Shown piece by piece: positions 1 to 13,189 of a DNA stretch of 64,000 nt. The notes beneath the pieces were generated by a model. The model saw only the letters and a program-made list of their open reading frames with translations, was not told the origin of the DNA and made no database searches. Numbering within the stretch: position 1 is the stretch's first letter; every line of letters starts with the position of its first letter. The position numbers were made by a program, and so were the translations under genes. The stretch lies in contig OY987227.1 of NCBI GenBank assembly GCA_963920705.1, forward strand, positions 620,001 to 684,000, given 5' to 3'. This DNA is from Odiellus spinosus. Its lineage: Eukaryota; Arthropoda; Arachnida; Opiliones; Phalangiidae.

Positions 1-3000
1 TCTTTAAGAATTTAGCTACGATTCAAACCTAATCTTTAACGATAAGTCACCAGCTCAGTTTTAGTTCCAAATGAAAAAAAAAAAAAATTTTGGCAAGCGC
101 GCTAGGCTCTTTAGTTTCCCTTTCATTCAATTTTTTTACTCTTTTTGATGGTGCTTAGAATTTGCACCGGGCTGATTTTGTTGCTTAGACGGTTCTCTTT
201 AAGAATTTAGCCACGATTCAAACCTAGTCTTTAACGAGAAGTCGCCAGCTCAGTTTTAAATCCAAAATGAAAAAATTCATTTTTTGGCAAAGCGCGCTAG
301 GCTCTTTAGTTTCCCTTTAAATCAATTTTTTCGCTCTTTTTGATGTTGCTTAGAATTTGCTCAGGGCTGATTTTGTAGCTTAGACGGTTCTCTTTAAAAA
401 TTTAGCCACGATTCAACCCTAGCCTTTAACGATAAGTCACCAGCTCAGTTTTAGTTCCAAATGAAAAAAAAAAACATTTTGGCAAGCGCGCTAGGCTCTT
501 TAGTTTCCCTTTAATTCAATTTTTTTACTCTTTTTGATGGTGCTTAGAATTTGCACAGGGCTGATTTTGTTGCTTAGACGGTTCTCTTTAAGAATTTAGC
601 CACGATTCAAACCTAGCCTTTAACGATAAGTCGCCAGCTCAGTTTTAGTTCCAAATGAAAAAATTCATTTTTTGGCAAAGCGCGCTAGGCTCTTTAATTT
701 CCCTTTAAATCAATTTTTTCACTCTTTTTGATGGTGCTTAGAATTTGCAAAGGGCTGATTTTGTAGCTTAGACGGTTCTCTTTAAGAATTTAGCCACGAT
801 TCAAACCTAGTCTTTAACGATAATTCGCCAGCTCAGTTTTAGATCCAAATGAAAAAATTCATTTTTTGGCAAAGCGCGCTAGGCTCTTTAGTTTCCCTTT
901 AAATCAATTTTTTCACTCTTTTTGAAAGTGCTTAGAATTTGCAAAGGACTGTTTTTTTTAACTTAGACGGTTCTCTTTAAGAATTTAGCCACGATTCAAA
1001 CCTAGTCTTTAACGATAAGTCGCCAGCTCAGTTTTAGTTCCAAATGAAAAAATTAATTTTTTGGCAAAGCGCGCTAGGCTCTTTAGTTTCCCTTTAAATC
1101 AATTTTTTTCGCTCTTTTTGATGGTGCTTAGAATTTGCACAGGGCTGATTTTGCAGCTTAAACGGTTCTCTTTAAGAATTTAGCTACGATTAAAACCTAA
1201 TCTTTAACGATAAGTCACCAGCTCAGTTTTAGTTCCAAATGAAAAAAAAAAAATTTTGGCAAGCGCGCTAGGCTCTTTAGTTTCCCTTTAATTCAATTTT
1301 TTTACTCTTTTTGATGGTACTTAGAATTTGCACCGGGCTGATTTTGTTGCTTAGACGGTTCTCTTTAAGAATTTAGCCACGATTCAAACCTAGCCTTTAA
1401 CGATAAGTCGCCAGCTCAGTTTTAGTTCCAAAATGAAAAAATTCATTTTTTGGCAAAGCGCGCTAGGCTCTTTAGTTTCCCTTTAAATCAATTTTTTCGC
1501 TCTTTTTGATGTTGCTTAGAATTTGCTCAGGGCTGATTTTGTAGCTTAGACGGTTCTCTTTAAAAATTTAGCCACGATTCAACCCTAGCCTTTAACGATA
1601 AGTCACCAGCTCAGTTTTAGTTCCAAATGAAAAAAAAACATTTTGGCAAGCGCGCTAGGCTCTTTAGTTTCCCTTTAATTCAATTTTTTTACTCTTTTTG
1701 ATGGTGCTTAGAATTTGCACAGGGCTGATTTTGTTGCTTAGACGGTTCACTTTAAGAATTTAGCCACGATTCAAACCTAGCCTTTAACGATAAGTCGCCA
1801 GCTCAGTTTTAGTTCCAAATGAAAAAAAAAAAAAAAAATTGGCAAGCGCGCGAGGCTCTTTAGTTTCCATTTAAATAATTTTTTTCAGGTTTTTTGATGG
1901 TGCTTAGAATTTGCACAGGGCTGATTTTGTAGCTTAGACGGTTCTCTTTAAGAAATTAGCCACGATTCAAACGTAGCCTTTAACGATAAGTCGCCAGCTC
2001 CGTTTTAGATCCAAATGAAAAAAATCATTTTTGGCATGGCGCGCTAGGCTCTTTAGTTACCCTTTAAATCAATTTTTTCACTCTTTTTGATTGTGCTTAA
2101 ATTTTGCAAAGGGCTGATTTTTTAGCTTAGACGATTATCTTAAAGAATTTAGCCACGATTCAAACCTAGCCTTTAACGATGAACCGCCAGCTCAGTTTTA
2201 GTTCCAAATTAAAAAATTCATTTTTTGGCAAAGCGCGCTAGGCTCTTTAGTTTCCCTTTAAATCAATTTTTTTCGCTCTTTTTGATGGTGCTTAGAATTT
2301 GCACTTGGCTGATTTTGTAGCTTAGACGGTTCTCTTTAAAAATTTAGCCACGATTCAACCCTAGCCTTTAACGATAAGTCGCCAGCTCAGTTTTAGTTCC
2401 AAATGAAAAAATTTATTTTTTGGCAAAGCGCGCTAGGCTCTTTAGTTTCCCTTTAAATCAATTTTTTTCGCTCTTTTTGATGGTGCTTAGAATTTGCACA
2501 GGGCTGATTTTGCAGCTTAAACGGTTCTCTTTAAGAATTTAGCTACGATTCAAACCTAATCTTTAACGATAAGTCACCAGCTCAGTTTTAGTTCCAAATG
2601 AAAAAAAAAAAAAATTTTGGCAAGCGCGCTAGGCTCTTTAGTTTCCCTTTCATTCAATTTTTTTACTCTTTTTGATGGTGCTTAGAATTTGCACCGGGCT
2701 GATTTTGTTGCTTAGACGGTTCTCTTTAAGAATTTAGCCACGATTCAAACCTAGCCTTTAACGATAAGTCGCCAGCTAAGTTTTAGTTCCAAATGAAAAA
2801 ATTCATTTTTTGGCAAAGCGCGCTAGGCTCTTTAGTTTCCCTTTAAATCAATTTTTTCACTCTTTTTGATGGTGCTTAGAATTTGCAAAGGGCTGATTTT
2901 GTAGCTTAGACGGTTCTCTTTAAGAATTTAGCCACGATTCAAACCTAGTCTTTAACGAGAAGTCGCCAGCTCAGTTTTAGATCCAAAATGAAAAAATTCA

Positions 3001-5250
3001 TTTTTTGGCAAAGCGTGCTAGGCTCTTTAGTTTCCCTTTAAATCAATTTTTTCACTCTTTTTGAAAGTGCTTAGAATTTGCAAAGGGCTGTTTTTTTTAG
3101 CTTAAACGGTTCTCTTTAAGAATTTAGCCACGATTCAAACCTAGCCTTTAACGATAAGTCGCCAGCTCAGTTTTAGTTCCAAATGAAAAAATTCATTTTT
3201 TGGCAAAGCGCGCTAGGCTCTTTAGTTTCCCTTTAATTCAATTTTTTTACTCTTTTTGATGGTGCTTAGAATTTGCACCGGGCTGATTTTGTTGCTTAGA
3301 CGGTTCTCTTTAAGAATTTAGCCACGATTCAAACCTAGCCTTTAACGATAAGTCGCCAGCTCAGTTTTATTTCCAAATGAAAAAATTCATTTTTTGGCAA
3401 AGCGCGCTAGGCTCTTTAGTTTCCCTTTAAATCAATTTTTTCACTCTTTTTGATGGTGCTTAGAATTTGCAAAGGGCTGATTTTGTAGCTTAGACGGTTC
3501 TCTTTAAGAATTTAGCCACGATTCAAACCTAGTCTTTAACGAGAAGTCGCCAGCTCAGTTTTAGATCCAAAATGAAAAAATTCATTTTTTGGCAAAGCGC
3601 GCTAGGCTCTTTAGTTTCCCTTTAAATCAATTTTTTCACTCTTTTTGAAAGTGCTTAGAATTTGCAAAGGGCTGTTTTTTTTAGCTTAAACGGTTCTCTT
3701 TAAGAATTTAGCCACGATTCAAACCTAGCCTTTAACGATAAGTCGCCAGCTCAGTTTTAGTTCCATATGAAAAAATTCATTTTTTGGCAAAGCGCGCTAG
3801 GCTCTTTAGTTTCCCTTTAAATCAATTTTTTTCGCTCTTTTTGATGGTGCTTAGAATTTGCACAGGGCTGATTTTGCAGCTTAAACGGTTCTCTTTAAGA
3901 ATTTAGCTACGATTCAAACCTAATCTTTAACGATAAGTCACCAGCTCAGTTTTAGTTCCAAATGAAAAAAAAAAAAAATTTTGGCAAGCGCGCTAGGCTC
4001 TTTAGTTTCCCTTTAATTCAATTTTTTTACTCTTTTTGATGGTGCTTAGAATTTGCACCGGGCTGATTTTGTTGCTTAGACGGTTCTCTTTAAGAATTTA
4101 GCCACGATTCAAACCTAGCCTTTAACGATAAGTCGCCAGCTCAGTTTTAGTTCCAAATGAAAAAATTCATTTTTTGGCAAAGCGCGCTAGGCTCTTTAGT
4201 TTCCCTATAAATCAATTTTTTTCGCTCTTTTTGATGGTGCTTAGAATTTGCACAGGGCTGATTTTGCAGCTTAGACGGTTCTCTTTAAGAATTTAGCCAC
4301 GATTCAAACCTAGTCTTTAACGAGAAGTCGCCAGCTCAGTTTTAGATCCAAAATGAAAAAATTCATTTTTTGGCAAAGCGCGCTAGGCTCTTTAGTTTCC
4401 CTTTAAATCAATTTTTTCACTCTTTTTGAAAGTGCTTAGAATTTGCAAAGGGCTGTTTTTTTTAGCTTAAACGGTTCTCTTTAAGAATTTAGCCACGATT
4501 CAAACCTAGCCTTTAACGATAAGTCGCCAGCTCAGTTTTAGTTCCAAATGAAAAAAATCATTTTTTGGCAAAGCGCGCTAGGCTCTTTAGTTTCCCTTTA
4601 AATCAATTTTTTCGCTCTTTTTGATGTTGCTTAGAATTTGCTCAGGGCTGATTTTGTAGCTTAGACGGTTCTCTTTAAAAATTTAGCCACGACTCAACCC
4701 TAGCCTTTAACGATAAGTCGCCAGCTCAGTTTTTGTTCCAAATGAAAAAAAAAAAAAAAAAATTGGCAAGCGCGCGAGGCTCTTTAGTTTCCATTTAAAT
4801 AAATTTTTTCAGGTTTTTTGATGGTGCTTAGAATTTGCACAGGGCTGATTTTGTAGCTTAGACGGTTCTCTTTAAGAATTTAGCCACGATTCAAACGTAG
4901 CCTTTAACGATAAGTCGCCAGCTCCGTTTTAGATCCAAATGAAAAAATTATTTTTTTGGCAAGACGCGCTAATCTCTTTAGTTTCTCTTTAAATCAATTT
5001 TTTTCGCTCTTTTTGATGGTGCTTAGAATTTGCACAGGGCTGATTTTTTAGCTTAGACGGTTATTTTTAAGTATTTAGCCACGATTCAAATCTAGCCTTT
5101 AACGATAAGTCGCCAGCTCAGTTTTAGTTCCAAATGAAAAATTCATTTTTTGGCAAGGCGTGCTAGGCTCTTTAGTTTCCTTTTAAATCAATTTTTTCAC
5201 TCTTTTTGATGGTGCTTAGAATTTGCACAGGGCTGATTTTGTAGCTTAGA
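1..5250 (+). repeat. Mosaic 3-, 4-, 6- and 7-monomer higher-order repeats
   Basis: A distinctive monomer (TAGCTACG, CCTAATCTTTAACG, AGTCACC, long A tract) recurs at 1, 1169, 2528 and 3892, spacings of 1168, 1359 and 1364 bp, or 6, 7 and 7 monomers. A second marker, CGAGAAGTCGCC followed by TTTTTGAAAGTGC, starts at 2956, 3540 and 4321, spacings of 584 and 781 bp (3 and 4 monomers). Segment 1-780 matches 1169-1945 before the copies diverge. The order is thus a mosaic of repeated blocks rather than one fixed higher-order unit. Confidence 0.85.
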
Positions 5251-6599
5251 CGGTTCTCTTTAAGAATTTAGCCACGATTCAACCCTAGCCTTTAACGATA
5301 AGTCGCCAGCTCAGTTTTAGTTCCAAATGAAAAAAATATTTTTTTGGCAAGACGCGCTAGGCTCTTTAGTTTCCCTATAAATCAATTTTTTTCGCTCTTT
5401 TTGATGGTGCTTAGAATTTGCACAGGGCTGATTTTGCAGCTTAGACGGTTCTCTTTAAGAATTTAGCCACGATTCAAACCTATTCTTTAACGATAAGTCG
5501 CCAGCTCAGTTTTAGATCCAAATGAAAAAATTCATTTTTTGGCAAGGCGCGCTAGGCTCTTTAGTTTCCCTTTAAATAAATTTTTTCGCTCTTTTTGATG
5601 GTGCTTAGAATTTGCACATGGCTGATTTTGTAGCTTAGACGGTTCTTTTTAAGTATTTAGCCACGATTCAAACCTACCCTTTAACGATAAGTCGGCAGCT
5701 CAGTTTTAGTTCCAAATAAAAAAATATTTTTTGGCAAGGCGCGCTAGGCTCTTTAGTTTCCATTTAAATAAATTTTTTCAGGTTTTTTGATGGTGCTTAG
5801 AATTTGCAAAGGGCTGATTTTGTAGCTTAGACGGTTCTCTTTAAGAATTTATCCACTATTCAACCGTAGCCTTTAACGATAAGTCGCCAGCTCAGTTTTA
5901 GTTTCAAATGAAAGAATTCATTTTTTGGCAAATCGCGCTAGGTTATTTAGTTTCCCTTTAAATCAATTTTTTCGCTCTTTTTGATGGTGCTTAGAATTTG
6001 CTCAGGGCTGATTTTTTTAGCTTAGACGGTTCTCTTTTAAAATTTAGCCACGATTCAACCCTAGCCTTTAACGATAAGTCGGCAGCTCAGTTTTAGTTCC
6101 AAATAAAATAAATATTTTTTGGCAAGGCGCGCTAGGCTCTTTAGTTTCCATTTAAATAATTTTTTTCAGGTTTTTTGATGGTGCTTAGAATTTGCACAGG
6201 GCTGATTTTGTAGCTTAGACGGTTCTCTTTAAGAATTTAGCCACGATTCAAACTTAGCCTTTAACGATAAGTCGCCAGCTCAGTTTTAGTTCCAAATGAA
6301 AAAAAAAAAAAAATTTGGCAAGCGCGCTAGGCTCTTTAGTTTCCCTTTAATTAAATTTTTTAACTCTTTTTGATGGTGCTTAGAATTTGCACAGGGCTGA
6401 TTTTTTTAGCTTAGACAATTCTCTTTAAGAATTTAGCCACGATTCAAACCTAGCCTTTAACGATAAGTCGCCAGCTCAGTTTTAATTCCAAATGAAAAAA
6501 TTCATTTTTTGGCAAGGCGCGCTTGCCTCTTTAGTTTCCCTTTAATTCAATTTTTTCACTCTTTTTGATGGTGCTTAGAATTTGCATAGGGCTGATTAT

Positions 6600-6615
6600 T
6601 TAGCTTAGCCACTAT
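6600..6615 (+). other. Monomer with 22-bp internal deletion
   Basis: The reading goes from TAGCTTAG straight to CCACTATT, omitting the usual ACGGTTCTCTTTAAGAATTTAG stretch of about 22 bp. The missing piece is bounded by TTAG on both sides, consistent with slippage or microhomology-mediated loss. Confidence 0.75.
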
Positions 6616-6849
6616 TCAACCCTTCCCTTTAACGATAAGTCGCCAGCTCAGTTTTAGTTCCAAATGAAAAAATGCATTTTTTTGGCAAGGCGCGCCAATC
6701 TCTTTAGTATCTCTTTAAATCAATTTTTTTCGCTCTTTTTGATAGTGCTTAGAATTTGCACAGGGCTGATTTTGTAGCTTAGACGGTTCTCTTTAAGAAT
6801 TTAGCTACGATTCAAACCTAGCCTTTAACGTTAAGTCGCCAGCTCAGTT

Positions 6850-9800
6850 TTAGATCGAAATGAAAAAATTCATTTCTGGCAAGGCCTGCTAGGCTCTTTA
6901 GTTTCCCTTTAAATCAATTTTTTCACTCTTTTTGATAGTGCTTAGAATTTGCAAAGGGCTGATTTTGTAGCTTAATCGGTTCTCTTTAAGAATTTAGTTA
7001 CGATTCAAACCTAGCCTTTAACGATAAAACGCCAGCTCAGTTTTAGTTCCAAATGAAAAAAATCATTTTTTTGACAAGGCGCGCTAGGCTCTTTAGTTTC
7101 CCTTTAAATCAATTTTTTTCACTCTTTTTGATTATGCATAGAAATTGCACAGGGCTGATTTTGAAGCTTTGACGGTTCTCTTTAAGAATTTAGCCACGAT
7201 TCAAACCTAGCCTTTAACGATAAGTCGCCAGCTCAGTTTTAGATCCAAATTAAAAAATTCATTTTTTCGCAAAGCGCGCTAGGCTCTTTTGTTTCCTTTA
7301 AATCAATTTTTTTCGCTCTTTTTGATGGTGCTTAGAATTTGCACAGGGCTGATTTTGAAGCTTAGACGGTTCTCTTTAAGAATTTAGCCACTATTCAACC
7401 CTTGCCTTTAACGATAAGTCGCCAGCTCAGTTTTAGTTCCAAATGAAAAAAATATTTTTTGGCAAGGGTCGCTAGGCTCTTTAGTTTCCATTTAAATCAA
7501 TTTTTTTCGCTCTTTTTGATGGTGCTTAGAATTTGCACATGGCTGATTTTGTAGCTTAGACGGTTCTCTTTAAGAATTAAGCCACTATTAAACCTTAGCC
7601 TTTAACGATAAGTCGCCAGCTCAGTTTTAGTTCCAAATGAAAAAAAAATTTTTTTGGCAAGGCGCGCTAGGCTCTTTAGTTTCCCTTTAAATAAATTTAT
7701 TTCGCTCTTTTTGATGGTGCTTAGAATTTGCACAGGGCTGATTTTGTAACTTAGATGGTTCTCTTTAAGTATTTAGCCACGATTCAAACCTAGCCTTTAA
7801 CGATAAGTCGCCAGATCAGTTTTGATCCAAATGAAAAAATTCATTTTTTGGCAAGGCGTGCTAGGCTCTTTAGTTTCCCTTTAAATCAATTTTTTCACTC
7901 TTCTTGATGGTGTTTAGAATTTGCACAGATCGGATTTTGTAGCTTAGACGGTTTTCTTTAAGAATTTAGCCACGATTCAAACCTAGTCTTTAACGAAAAG
8001 TCGCCAGCTCAGTTTTAGTTCCAAATGAAAAAATTATTTTTTTGGCAAAGCGCGCTAGGCTCTTTAGTTTCCCTTTTAATCAATTTTTTCGCTCTTTTTG
8101 ATGTTGCTTAGAATTTGCTCAGGGCTGATTTTGTAGCTTAGCCGGTTCTCTTTAAAAATTTTGCCACGATTCAAAACTAAATTTTAACGATAAGTCGCCA
8201 GCTCAGTTTTAGTTCCAAATGCATTTTTTTGGCAGGGCGCGCTAATCTCTTTAGTATCTCTTTAAATCAATTTTTTTCGCTCTTTTTGATGGGCTTAGAA
8301 TTTGCACAGGGCTGATTGTGTAGCTTAGACGGTTCTTTTTAAGTATTTAGCCACGATTCAAAACTAGCCTTTAACAATAAGTCGCCAGCGCAGTTTTAGT
8401 TCCAAATTAAAAATTAATTTTTTGGCAAGGCGCGCTAGGCTCTTTAGTTTCCTATTAAATCAATTTTTTCACCCTTTTTGATGGTGCTTAGAATTTGCAC
8501 AGGGCTGATTTTGTAGCTAAGACGGTTCTATTTAAAAATTTAGCCACGATTCAACGCTAGCCTTTAACGATAAGTCGCCAGCTCAGTTTTAGTTCCAAAT
8601 GAAAAAAGTTTTTTTGGCAAGGCGCGCTAGGCTCTTTAGTTTCCCTTTAAATCAATTTTTCACTCTTTTTGATGGTGCTTAGAATTGCAAAGGGCTGATT
8701 TTGTAGCTTAGACGGTTCTCTTTAAGAATTTAGCCACTTTTCAACCCTAGCCTTTATCGATAAGTCGCCAGCTCAGTTTTAGTTCCAAATTAAAAAATTC
8801 ATTTTTTGGCAAAGCGCGCTAGGCTCTTTAGTTTCCCTTTAAAAATCAATTTTTTCACTCTTTTTGATAGTGCTTAGAATTTGCAAAGGGCTGATTTTGT
8901 AGCTTAGACGGTTCTCTTTAAGAATTTAGTTACGATTCAAACCTAGCCTTTAACGATAAGTCGCCAGCTCAGTTTTAGTTCCAAATTAAAAAATTCATTT
9001 TTTGGCAAAGCGCGCTAGGCTCTTTAGTTTCCTTTAAATCAATTTTTTTCGCTCTTTTTGATGGTGCTTAGAATTTGCACATGGCTGATTTTTTAGCTTA
9101 GACGGTTCTCTTTAAGAATTTAGCCACGATTCAAACCTAGCCTTTAACGATAAGTCGCCAGCTCAGTTTTAGATCCAAATTAAAAAATTCATTTTTTCTC
9201 AAAGCGCGCTAGGCTCTTTTGTTTCCCTTTAAATCAATTTTTTTCGCTCTTTTTGATGGTCCTTAGAATTTACACAGGGCTGATTTTGAAGCTTAGACGG
9301 TTCTCTTTAAGAATTTAGCCACGATTCAAACCTAGCCTTTAACGATAAGTCGCCAGCTCAGTTTTAGATCCAAATGAAAAAATTCATTTTTTGGCAAGGC
9401 GCGCTAGGCTCTTTAGTTTCCCTTTAAATCAATTTTTCACTCTTTTTAATGGTGCTTAGAATTGCAAAGGGCTGATTTTGTAGCTTAGACGGTTCTCTTT
9501 AAGAATTTAGCCACTTTTCAACCCTAGCCTTTATCGATAAGTGGCCAGCTCAGTTTTAGATCCAAATGAAAAAATTCATTTCTGGCAAGGCCTGCTAGGC
9601 TCTTTAGTTTCCCTTTAAATCAATTTTTTCACTCTTTTTGATAGTGCTTAGAATTTGCAAAGGGCTGATTTTGTAGCTTAATCGGTTCTCTTTAAGAATT
9701 TAGTTACGATTCAAACCTAGCCTTTAACGATAAAACGCCAGCTCAGTTTTAGTTCCAAATGAAAAAAATCATTTTTTTGACAAGGAGCGCTAGGCTCTTT

Positions 9801-11420
9801 AGTTTCCCTTTAATTCAATTTTTTCACTCTTTTTGATTATGCATAGAAATTGCACAGGGCTGATTTTGAAGCTTTGACGGTTCTCTTTAAGAATTTAGCC
9901 ACGATTCAAACCTAGCCTTTAACGATAAGTCGCCAGCTCAGTTTTAGATCCAAATTAAAAAATTCATTTTTTCGCAAAGCGCGCTAGGCTCTTTTGTTTC
10001 CTTTAAATCAATTTTTTCACTCTTTTTGATAGTGCTTAGAATTTGCAAAGGGCTGATTTTGTAGCTTAGACGGTTCTCTTTAAGAATTTAGTTACGATTC
10101 AAACCTAGCCTTTAACGATAAGTCGCCAGCTCAGTTTTAGTTCCAAATTAAAAAATTCATTTTTTGGCAAAGCGCGCTAGGCTCTTTAGTTTCCTTTAAA
10201 TCAATTTTTTTCGCTCTTTTTGATGGTGCTTAGAATTTGCACAGGGCTGATTTTGAAGCTTAGACGGTTCTCTTTAAGAATTTAGCCACTATTCAACCCT
10301 TGCCTTTAACGATAAGTGGCCAGCTCAGTTTTAGTTCCAAATGAAAAAAATATTTTTTGGCAAGGGTCGCTAGGCTCTTTAGTTTCCATTTAAATCAATT
10401 TTTTTCGCTCTTTTTGATGGTGCTTAGAATTTGCACATGGCTGATTTTGTAGCTTAGACGGTTCTCTTTAAGAATTAAGCCACTATTAAACCTTAGCCTT
10501 TAACGATAAGTCGCCAGCTCAGTTTTAGTTCCAAATGAAAAAAATATTTTTTTGGCAAGGCGCGCTAGGCTCTTTAGTTTCCCTTTAAATAAATTTATTT
10601 CGCTCTTTTTGATGGTGCTTAGAATTTGCACAGGGCTGATTTTGTAACTTAGATGGTTCTCTTTAAGTATTTAGCCACGATTCAAACCTAGCCTTTAACG
10701 ATAAGTCGCCAGCTCAGTTTTAGTTCCAAATGAAAAAATTATTTTTTTGGCAAAGCGCGCTAGGCTCTTTAGTTTCCCTTTAAATCAATTTTTTCGCTCT
10801 CTTTGATGTTGCTTAGAATTTGCTCAGGGCTGATTTTGTAGCTTAGCCGGTTCTCTTTAAAAATTTAGCCACGATTCAAAACTAAATTTTAACGATAAGT
10901 CGCCAGCTCAGTTTTAGTTCCAAATGCATTTTTTTGGCAGGGCGCGCTAATATCTTTAGTATCTCTTTAAATCAATTTTTTTCGCTCTTTTTGATGGGCT
11001 TAGAATTTGCACAGGGCTGATTGTGTAGCTTAGACGGTTCTTTTTAAGTATTTAGCCACGATTCAAAACTAGCCTTTAACAATAAGTCGCCAGCGCAGTT
11101 TTAGTTCCAAATTAAAAATTAATTTTTTGGCAAGGCGCGCTAGGCTCTTTAGTTTCCTATTAAATCAATTTTTTCACCCTTTTTGATGGTGCTTAGAATT
11201 TGCACAGGGCTGATTTTGTAGCTAAGACGGTTCTCTTTAAAAATTTAGCCACGATTCAACGCTAGCCTTTAACGATAAGTCGCCAGCTCAGTTTTAGTTC
11301 CAAATGAAAAAAGTTTTTTTGGCAAGGCGCGCTAGGCTCTTTAGTTTCCCTTTAAATCAATTTTTTCACTCTTTTTGATGGTGCTTAGAATTGCAAAGGG
11401 CTGCTTTTGTAGCTTAGACG
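6850..11420 (+). repeat. 14-monomer (about 2.7 kb) tandem duplication
   Basis: Rare variants recur about 2705 bp apart: GCATAGAAATTG at 7136 and 9841, and the short-tract variant GCATTTTTTTGGCAG at 8221 and 10926. CATTTCTGGC occurs at 6871 and 9587 (2716 bp). The copies are not collinear throughout: the second gained about one monomer near 10010-10200 and lacks the monomer corresponding to about 7815-8000, so the overall offset is restored. Unequal exchange or conversion between copies is the likely cause. Confidence 0.8.
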
Positions 11421-11424
11421 GTTC

Positions 11425-11507
11425 TCTTTAAGAATTTAGCCACTTTTCAACTCTTTTTGATAGTGCTTAGAATTTGCAAAGGGCTGATTTTGTAGCTTAG
11501 ACGGTTC
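11425..11507 (+). repeat. Truncated 83-bp satellite monomer
   Basis: The reading passes from CACTTTTCAA straight into CTCTTTTTGATAG, losing about 110 bp that includes the GATAAGTCGCC box, the palindrome and the GCGCGC box. The distance between successive TCTTTAAG boxes is 83 bp instead of about 194. The shared TTTTCA at the two ends of the lost segment suggests a slippage deletion. Confidence 0.8.
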
Positions 11508-11984
11508 TCTTTAAGAATTTAGCTACGATTCAACGCTAGCCTTTAACGATAAGTCGCCAGCTCAGTTTTAGTTCCAAATGAAAAAAGTTTTTTTGGCAAG
11601 CGCGCTAGGCTCTTTAGTTTCCCTTTAATTCAATTTTTTTACTCTTTTTGATGGTGCTTAGAATTTGCAAAGAGCTGATTTTGTTGCTTAGACGGTTCTC
11701 TTTAAGAATTTAGCCACGATTCAAACCTAGCCTTTAACGATAAGTCGCCAGCTCAGTTTTAGATCCAAATGAAAAAAAACATTTTTTGGCAAGGCGCGCT
11801 AGGCTCTTTAGTTTCCCTTTAAATCAATTTTTCACTCTTTTTGATGGGTCTTAGAATTGCAAAGGGCTGATTTTGTAGCTTAGACGGTTCTCTTTAAGAA
11901 TTTAGCCACTTTTCAACCCTAGCCTTTATCGATAAGTCGCCAGCTCAGTTTTAGTTCCAAATTAAAAAATTCATTTTTTGGCAA

Positions 11985-12005
11985 AGCGCGCTAAATTTTT
12001 TTCGC
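11985..12005 (+). other. Monomer deletion beside the GCGCGC box
   Basis: GCGCGCTA is followed directly by AATTTTTTTCGCTC. The usual GGCTCTTTAGTTTCCCTTTAAATC segment, about 24 bp, is missing. Confidence 0.7.
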
Positions 12006-13189
12006 TCTTTTTGATGGTGCTTAGAATTTGCACATGGCTGATTTTTTAGCTTAGACGGTTCTCTTTAAGAATCTAGCCACGATTCAAACCTAGCCTTTAA
12101 CGATAAGTCGCCAGCTCAGTTTTAGATCCAAATGAAAAAATTCATTTTTGGCAAGGCCTGCTAGGCTCTTTATTTTCCCTTTAAATCAATTTTTTCACTC
12201 TTTTTGATAGTGCTTAGAATTTGAAAGGGCTGATTTTGAAGCTTAGACGGTTCTCTTTAAGAATTTAGCCACGATTCAAACCTAGCCTTTAACGATAAGT
12301 CGCCAGCTCAGTTTTAGATCCAAATTAAAAAATTCATTTTTTCGCAAAGCGCGCTAGGCTCTTTTGTTTCCTTTAAATCAATTTTTTTCGCTCTTTTTGA
12401 TGGTGCTTAGAATTTGCACATGGCTGATTTTGTAGCTTTGACGGTTCTCTTTAAGAATTAAGCCACTATTCAACCTTAGCCTTTAACGATAAGTCGCCAG
12501 CTCAGTTTTAGTTCCAAATGCATTTTTTTGGCAAGGCGCGCTAATCTCTTTAGTATCTCTTTAAATCAATTTTTTTCGCTCTTTTTGATGGGCTTAGAAT
12601 TTGCACAGGGCTGATTGTGTAGCTTAGACGGTTCTTTTTAAGTATTTAGCCACGATTCAAAACTAGCCTTTAACGATAAGTCGCCAGCGCAGTTTTAGTT
12701 CCAAATTAAAAATTAATTTTTTGGCAAGGCGCGCTAGGCTCTTTAGTTTCCTATTAAATCAATTTTTCACCCTTTTTGATGGTGCTTAGAATTTGCACAG
12801 GGCTGATTTTGTAGCTAAGACGGTTCTCTTTAAAAATTTAGCCACGATTCAACGCTAGCCTTTAACGATAAGTCGCCAGCTCAGTTTTAGTTCCAAATGA
12901 AAAAAGTTTTTTTGGCAAGCGCGCTAGGCTCTTTAGTTTCCCTTTAATTCAATTTTTTTACTCTTTTTGATGGTGCTTAGAATTTGCACAGAGCTGATTT
13001 TGTTGCTTAGACGGTTCTCTTTAAGAATTTAGCCACGATTCAAGCCTAGCCTTTAACGATAAGTCGCCAGCTCAGTTTTAGTTCCAAATTAAAAAATTCA
13101 TTTTTTGGCAAAGCGCGCTAGGTTCTTTAGTTTCCCTTTAAATCAATTTTTTTCCCTCTTTTTGATGGTGCTTAGAATTTGCACATGGC

